Below, piece after piece: positions 57,601-64,000 of a DNA stretch of 64,000 nt. The stretch is from Tubulanus polymorphus (Eukaryota > Nemertea > Palaeonemertea > Tubulaniformes > Tubulanidae). Location: contig NC_134026.1 in NCBI RefSeq assembly GCF_964204645.1, forward strand, positions 19,796,650 through 19,860,649, given 5' to 3'. The position numbers were made by a program, and so were the translations under genes. The notes below the pieces were generated by a model that was not told the origin of the DNA, ran no database searches, and saw only the letters and a list, made by a program, of their open reading frames with translations. The stretch's first letter is position 1, and each line of letters begins with the position of its first letter.

Positions 57601-59645
57601 TGTAATAAATATATACATACATGTATCCCAAATTGTTTCGAAAATGTTTGTTGTATTTTGAAATGAATCTAGATACAGCTGTATTGATTTTGAGTGTTGT
57701 AACGTCATCGGCCACCAATTCATTCAATCACTACCCATCACAAGTCCAATTAGCTGGGAGGCATCGAAGATGTTAATTACCTTCAATTAACCAACATCAT
57801 ATGCAGTCCAATATATCCCTCAACCATTCTATGCTTTATTAGGCAAGATAAGACCATGGGCAAAACTTAAAACTAGATTTTTGATACACTAGTTTATACA
57901 TGATCCATGATTGATTTGTCTTATGAGAATGATAATTATAATAATTATTTTATTTTTATTTCTAACATATAATATTTACACATCCGTGCACCTCAGCAAA
58001 TTAATTATTTTATTCCGAAAAAAAGTACCCTGTAGACACTAGGGAAAACGTCTAAGCGGGTGGGGGAATCCTCATATATAACAAGTGGACTGCCAATAAT
58101 GGCTTAATAGTTTATGATTATAAAACTAGCTACGCCAAAAACGGCGGAATACGCCAGAAATGGCAAATGTTTTTATGTGTACCCATGGCAACATTTCATT
58201 GAAAACTTTATAATAGTTTTTAAAACTAGTTCCCAAATTTATTTTTAACAAAAATCATGATTAATAAACTTGTTTCATGCTGTAGTAGTTTTGAGAGTTT
58301 TCCCGGAGTTTTTGGGCTGCATATGACGTAATCATTTAGAAAAACGTGAATTTGACCACTTTACCTAGCTCAAAAATTTCCATCCTAGCGTCATATGAAA
58401 GCTTATCGTCTGCTCGAGATTATGACGTAATCAGCAACATGCGCTAATTTGACCGGAAGTGCGCAAAAAACTTTAAAGCAAAACTCGAAACTTAGTGAGC
58501 TGAAACTGGCTGATTAAGCCATAAACGACTGTAAAAGTTTCAAAACTGAGTGATCCATAAACGGCTGATTCTGCCGTTATTGGCGGAAAACGCCGAAATT
58601 GGCAGAATAAGCCGTTTTTGGAAAGTGTTCTAGTCAGTAACCTGTCTGTGGTTTAGTTTCACGATCGGATATTTTCACAAACCACAGTCAGGAATGGGAA
58701 GGTCATTTTTGTATGAAATCTTCGTCAGCCAATTTGACTGACGAGTAATTTGCCTGGCATTTCATTGTCTCTTAAGATATCCGTCTAATTTTTGCTGTAA
58801 TCGACGCACAACAGATTCGTAGTTTGTCTGATACCTATAACACCTCACCTGACGATCTTAATCCATGTGCAAATCGGCCGTAAAGTGAGAGTAAATTTCC
58901 GTCCAGTCAACAGCTGCCATTTTGAAAATTACTGGAGGTGCTGGCACCTGTGGACTGAGGCCAGGACAACAGCACAAACTCACGAAGCGAAACGACGAAA
59001 TTGAAAAAATTAAGAAATCAACACTTATTCCCATTTTTCTTTTACCAAAATTTATTACTTCATTATTTATCTTGGAAAACACGAAGATTTGAAATGTAAG
59101 TTGGAAAACCATCAAAAATAAAAATTGTCGTTTCGTCTTGGAAGTTTTATAAAAATCCTTGTAGGTCCCCTTGTCTTATCATGCCACATGTGCAATACAG
59201 AGAAATGGCGGCTAATGGCGAAATTTGCTGAGAAATTAATTAATTTCTCAAAATAATGTTGATTAATCACTCGAAACATACATAAAATTGGATTATTTCG
59301 AAAGGTACCTGTGTTAGTTTGTGAATTAAGCCATTAATTATGGACTGAAGTGAATAGAAAGTATATTTTTGAAGTGTTACTTTTTTCAACCGAGTTTTGG
59401 TCCTTGTCATCCCTAACGTTGGTATAAGCCCATCCGATTATAAAAAGCTTACCACCAACGATTAGGTAACTAACTAGAAAGTGTTCCTGACTGCTTACCA
59501 AAATAAAAATGCCAGGCCTTTTTAAGTTTTATTAGTTAGAAATTTTGACAGTAGACCTACCTCTCAATCCTGGATTGCCGCCATATCGAGGTCTTGTAAC
59601 TGAGGCATTTTCCTTATCTTGGTACGCATCGATAAGAGAAGCCAT
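54661..59645 (-). CDS. PTTG1: Securin (PTTG1-type separase inhibitor), 5 exons, 203 aa
   Basis: Securin binds and inhibits separase until APC/C destroys it at anaphase. Exons: 59645-59561, 57089-56869, 56645-56591, 56025-55873, 54758-54661; phases agree and TAG is at 54663-54661. The N-terminus has a KEN box (DKENA, residues 10-14). Exon 2 has a destruction box inside TPRKALGTVN (residues 42-51, R44-x-x-L47), almost the same as in vertebrate securins, and a TP site that cyclin kinases could use. A basic middle is followed by an acidic exon (VVDNDSDDEEY) and a short acidic/hydrophobic end (DIELDDFSLNLSDI), where the separase-binding segment is expected. Total length matches human PTTG1 (202). 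Assigned by the two degrons, charge layout and length; the rest of securin evolves fast. Confidence 0.88.
54845..54925. repeat. Repeat shared with 26803-26865; itself a small fold-back
   Basis: AGCTGTGGGTA, GGTAGTGTAGTGTGATCTGT and GTGGCCAGCACACAGATCAC; the last block is partly the inverse of the one before it, so the copy can form a short stem. It lies in securin intron 4. Confidence 0.55.
57252..58668 (-). mobile_element. TTGGCGGAAAACGCC-type element, copy in securin intron 1
   Basis: Bases about 57293-58637 are inverted relative to 60264-61605. The outer tips GAAACAAAACCACGGTTACT (57256) and AGTAACCTGTCTGTGGTTTA (58635) form a short terminal inverted repeat. The right end shows GCCGTTATTGGCGGAAAACG and CCGAAATTGGCAGAATAAGC. 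No coding capacity. The outer end lacks the ~100-base TIR present in the other copy. Confidence 0.75.
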
Positions 59646-60263
59646 AGTTTTTTGTTGTGCCAGGAAAAAGTGTAAAAAAGTAGTACGGTGATTTTAAAAA
59701 TTCGAACCGAGCTCCACACGAATTTGGTTTGGTAAAATAGAAAATGCGGATTCAGAATAGTTGGTGCTTTCGAGTCAGGGATCAGGGTTCCGAGGCCACA
59801 ACCGGCATATAGGAAGCACTTGCATTACGCAATCACGGAGGTACTTTTTCATTCTTAAAAAGTGTTTTCTTAAACAAACTTTCTTAAAAGGCTTGAAAAA
59901 TACTGAAATAACATCAATTCATACAAGCTCTGTGGTTGTGGCAGATCACCCTACTATAGAAAATGACGATTGATTATATAAACTGTAAAATAGAGAATTA
60001 CACCAAAAATGGAGTTCTTCGTACCGCCGGCCTAGTCTTTGAAACCAAAAATGGCGGCTTATTCAATCGGGTTTAGCAATCATAGCGATCAAATCGAAGT
60101 TCAGACAGCATACTCTGCATCAATGCGGGACCCTACCCTACCCAGGCACACCTCTCCACTAAATCCTGATTTCTCGACCATTTTCTATCGAAAATTTTCA
60201 GCTGTCGCATCACCATATTTAGGTTTACCCTTTTTCCTAGTTTTACTACCTTACTGAAATTGT
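59646..60263. other. Securin 5' flank / divergent spacer
   Basis: About 600 bases of single-copy sequence upstream of the securin ATG, between the gene and the intact element. It should contain the securin promoter. A frame at 59761-59973 on the plus strand has no recognisable similarity and I do not call it. AAAATGGCGGCT at 60047 resembles a YY1-type site. Confidence 0.4.
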
Positions 60264-61741
60264 CAGTCAGGAACACTTTCCAAAAACGGCTTATTCTGCC
60301 AATTTCGGCGTTTTCTGCCAATAACGGCAGAATCAGCCGTTTATGGATCACTCAGTTTTGAAACTTTTACAGTCGTTTATATGGCTTAATCAGCCAGTTT
60401 CAGCTCACTAAGTTTCGAGTTTTGCTTTAAAGTTTTTTGCGCACTTCCGGTCAAATTAGCGCATGTTGCCGATTACGTCATAATCTCGAGCAGACGATAA
60501 GCTTTCATATGACGCAAGGATGGAGATTTTTGAGCTAGGTAAAGTGGTCAAATTCACGTTTTTCTAAATGATTACGTCATATGCAGCCCAAAAACTCCGG
60601 GAAAACTCTCAAAACTACTACAGTATGAAACAAGTTTATTAATCATGATTTTTGTTAAAAATGAATTTGGGAACTAGTTTTAAAAACTATTATAAAGTTT
60701 TCAATTAAACGTTGCCATGGGTACACATAAAAACATTCGCCATTTCTGGCGTATTCCGCCGTTTTTGGCGTAGCTAGTTTTATAATCATAAACTATTAAG
60801 CCATTATTGGCAGTCCACTTGTTGTATAAGAGGATTCCCCCACCCGCTTAGACGTTTTCCCTAGTGTCTACACGGTACTTTTTTTCGGAATAAAATAATT
60901 AATTTGCTGAGGTGAATGGATGTGTAAATATTATATAATAAAGATAAAATAATTATTATAATTATCATTCTCATAAGACAAATCAATCATGGATCATGTA
61001 TAAACTAGTGTATCAAAAATCTAGTTTTAAGTTTTGCCCATGGTCTTATCTTGCCTAATAAAGCATAGAATGGTTGAGGGATATATTGGACTGCATGTTA
61101 AGATGTTGGTTAATTGAAGGTAATTAACATCTTCGATGCCTCCCAGCTAATTGGACTTGTGATGGGTAGTGATTGAATGAATTGGTGGCCGATGACGTTA
61201 CAACACTCAAAATCAATACAGCTGTATCTAGATTCATTTCAAGATAAAACAAACATTTTCGAAACAATTTGGGATACATGTATGTATATATTTATTACAT
61301 AGAATACAGGTATACAGAAAGAACAGAATTCAAATACATTTGCCATCGGAAACCCGTACATTTATATTTGATTCTTTCTTGAAGCCTGGAATGGATCAAT
61401 GAGATTAATTTTTCGGCGCAAATATACAAATGTATGCCAGCAGAAAAGCGATGATGTCATAATAGGGACTCCCATCGAACTAAGCACTATAAATAGCACC
61501 TGTAAAACTATCTAAGCTAAAACGCGTTTCTGGCGATGTAGTTTTAAAAACTGTAACAGCTGAAAACCGCGGAAATGGCGTTTTTTAAGAACAAGCCAAA
61601 AATGGCAGAAAACGCCGATTTCGGCTAAATTGGCAGAAGCAGTTTAAAACTGAGTAATCCATAAATGGCTGATTCCGCCGTTATTGGCGGAAAACGCCGA
61701 AATTGGCAGAATAAGCCGTTTTTGGAAAGTGTTCCTGACTG
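60264..61741 (+). mobile_element. TTGGCGGAAAACGCC-type element, intact copy between securin and the P450
   Basis: 1,478 bases with ~100-base terminal inverted repeats: CAGTCAGGAACACTTTCCAA and AAACGGCTTATTCTGCCAAT at the left, and ATTGGCAGAATAAGCCGTTT and TTGGAAAGTGTTCCTGACTG at the right. ATTGT flanks both sides (60259-60263, 61742-61746), a candidate 5-base target duplication. The TIR is dense in TTGGC/GCCAA half-sites. No transposase is seen, so it is non-autonomous. Confidence 0.8.
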
Positions 61742-61776
61742 ATTGTTATTTGTTATCAATTGCATGTCTTTATCAG

Positions 61777-63622
61777 ATGGAATTTTTGACGCAGTTAAGG
61801 GATGGCTGTTGGAACTGTTTGTGGTATGCGATTATTTTCTATATGACATGGATTTTCTATAAGTTATTTATTCAGCCGTTTCTGTCACCTTTGCGAAATG
61901 TAAGTCTCTAGCTCTTAAACCTCTCTAGTACCGCTGACCACTTTAGCACTTGGTCGGTGTCTTATGGCATTTGAATTTTTCAGATGCCTGGTAAACCGTA
62001 TTATCCTTTGATCGGAAATATGAGAGAAGCTTTGAAAAGTAAAGAACCAATGGAGACGACGACAAAGTAATAAACGAGCAGTTGAAACTGATCTTCCGTA
62101 TCTTGCCGCAAATGCTCGTCCTCTGTCGACCGGGATTTGAACCAGATGGTATCCAGATGCTACTTGGCCAAAATATCATTATTAGCCAGAAATCAAGTTT
62201 CACGCCTGGTTATTCTTCTATTTTCATCAATCCAACTGGACCTATTCATCAGGCAGCATTTTTTGCTGTGGCAGAACCTTGCGATACCCTCAGGTTTGAT
62301 TCCTCGCTGAGGGAGGATGAAAAATGCAATGTCACAAATCCTTAATAGAAAAATTCCTGCGATAGAATTTTATTCAGAATTTTTACCTTCGAGTTTCGAC
62401 GATTGAATAAAACGAAACCAAAAATGTTTTTGCTGTTAACTAAATGCTGGGTTATGTTGGGCTGGAAAACTTGATTTATCAGTAACTAGCGCCCTAAGGT
62501 AGGCGCCAGTTACCATCTGATCAGCCAACAACTGAACGCAATAATTCTAGCCAATCAGAAATGGACATATACTCAGTAGTACAATGCGTCCTTGTGGTAC
62601 TAAAATCAGAGTTTTTATGTATAGTATATAGCTTAGTATATATCTATTTTAATCTGGTATGAATCTTACAAAATTAGTGGTTTTCATTTTCGATATTTAC
62701 GTTTGAATTTGTTAAGATGAGGAACACAGCGCAAGCCTAAAGGCTGCACTTATAAGTGTGATTATAAGCACTGCCCCCACTGATCAGTCGTAGTTTGGGA
62801 TGTCGTAGCTTGATATAAGCTAGCATTAATGCTAGCTAGCCATCATAAGGTGGAAGAAAATTTTATTATCACTTAAATTATATTTTGGGACTTTTTAAAC
62901 TAGGCCAACCTTGCTTAAATTTCTGTGAGCTTCGAACTTAAACTGATGCTACTTTTGTTTTTCATCGCTGGAATGTAGATGGATGAAGCGTTACGGTGTT
63001 ATATTTCGATACTATTTCTTTCGCGGAATGCCAAGAGTTCTTGTCTCCGATCCGGACATCATGAAATATATCATGGTAACGAATCAGAAGAATTTCGAGA
63101 AATCGACTGAGATTGGGTACGTGCGCAAAAAAAGTATTCATTTACTACAGCGAAATCTTGTTACAATAAACTCTTCACGCAACAGAAAAATAAGTTTGTT
63201 CTAACCGATAGTTCGTTCCAATATGACATTATTATTAAAATTGTCCTATTTGAGATGAAATTCTAGGATTGTACTTCCAGGTAAGTGATAAATTGTAACG
63301 AGGGTCCATTGTTAATGTATAGGAGGATGAGCCCTGTTGTTTTTTGTGGGGAGTTTTTGACCTATGTAGGTCATCCAACAAGGCTGCCAAAGCCATATTT
63401 GTAGAACCTTATGTTCGACTGAAGGGTTTTGCTAGCATAGCTGTAGTTTCGTTTTGCAAATGTATGCGGAATATATGACATTATATAGCCTATTTGCGTG
63501 CTGTTTACATTTCAGGCTTCTTTCATTTGTTCTGCGTAACGGACTCGTCACATCAAATGGTGATGTCCATCGGCAGCACAGGAAACTAGCGAATCCAGCT
63601 TTTACTATCAAGTCTATTAAAA
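61777..63622 (+). CDS. Cytochrome P450, first four exons (gene continues past the window)
   Basis: Exons: 61777-61899, 61984-62066, 62979-63116, 63516-63622, all in phase; no further exon is visible to 64000. The start ATG is followed by an N-terminal membrane anchor (WNCLWYAIIFYMTWIFYKLF), then a proline-rich hinge MPGKPYYPLIGNM. Next come the beta-1 strand region YGVIFRYYFFRGMPRVLVSDP and the B'-C region GLVTSNGDVHRQHRKLANPAF, where the HRxHRK segment normally contacts the heme propionate. This is a microsomal P450 of clan 3/4 type; the I-helix and cysteine heme loop that would fix the family lie outside. Exon 1 begins 36 bases after a repeat element, so promoter sequence may include that element. 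Confidence 0.9.
62108..62322. repeat. Fold-back element with B-box-like ends (copy 4) in P450 intron 2
   Basis: CGTCCTCTGTCGACCGGGAT then TTGAACCAGATGGTATCC on the left; AACCTTGCGATACCCTCAGG then TTTGATTCCTCGCTGAGGG on the right. The arms are more diverged than in other copies. Confidence 0.6.
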
Positions 63623-64000
63623 GTGAGTGACAACTGTAAACATTGCTTAACTCGGGAGTTTACTGGTAATAGAGTGCAGTTATAACCCAAAAAATTACCA
63701 TTTCTTTTCGTATTTCTTACCGTACTTCAGCAGGACCCGCTAAAGAATGACCATTTTGTAATTTCATTTCGGATTTAGCAATTTTGTTTCGTATTTAAGA
63801 AGGATCCGCCTAACTCGGACAAACTGGAATTGGTAAAATTGGTAAAATTAGGTAGTTAAAAGGATAGGGAAATATGTTGAGCAGTCAGAAAAATGATTTA
63901 GTTTTTGTCCAAGTAAGTCAAAAGTCTGAAGTTGGCCATATCCGAGTAAGGCGTGGTTTAACTGTAGTCATGGAAAATGTTGAATGTCTTGATTGGTAAG

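Noticed and set aside
61684-61776. Upstream in-frame extension of the P450
   Set aside because: It starts without an ATG inside the repeat TIR and would precede the membrane anchor; the ATG at 61777 fits the family.

Overview
The window is animal nuclear DNA. Genes are split into many short exons bounded by GT..AG, introns are AT-rich and packed with small inverted-repeat elements, and the recognisable products are animal proteins: TEP1, a rhodopsin-type GPCR, mitochondrial SUV3 helicase, securin and a cytochrome P450. Nothing bacterial is present. Gene content and repeat style suggest an invertebrate, perhaps a marine lophotrochozoan; the species is an inference I cannot settle from the sequence.

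Layout. (1) 1-36154, minus strand: a TEP1 (telomerase/vault protein 1) gene. I could chain 47 exons in frame, about 2,311 codons, from an ATG at 36154 to the window edge, where the last WD40 repeats run off. Domain order is a Ser/Leu-rich N-terminus, TROVE with an RGG segment, a vWA-like region, DUF4062, NACHT and WD40 repeats. (2) 18879-19988, minus strand: an intronless GPCR nested in the 7.7 kb TEP1 intron 18. (3) 36155-41384: a 5.2 kb head-to-head spacer full of fold-back elements. (4) 41385-53481, plus strand: SUPV3L1 in 16 exons (843 aa). Its introns hold a minisatellite element about 2.3 kb long and several MITE-like hairpins. (5) 54661-59645, minus strand: securin in 5 exons (203 aa), tail-to-tail with SUPV3L1. 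(6) 59646-61776: a head-to-head spacer with a 1.48 kb terminal-inverted-repeat element. (7) 61777 to the edge, plus strand: the first four exons of a cytochrome P450.

The genes do not form a pathway: TEP1 belongs to vault/telomerase RNPs, SUV3 to mitochondrial RNA decay, securin to anaphase control and the P450 to oxidative metabolism. The most striking architecture is that the first exons of both SUPV3L1 and securin lie between two inverted copies of a transposon-like element. Other notable points are an RGG box inside the TEP1 TROVE region, a family of hairpin elements carrying a tRNA B-box-like motif near each end, elements that carry internal tandem arrays, and a short GC-richer stretch with four consecutive perfect hairpins upstream of SUPV3L1. 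Exon boundaries come from hand reading of splice sites with phase checks. Repeat edges are approximate unless target-site duplications are quoted.
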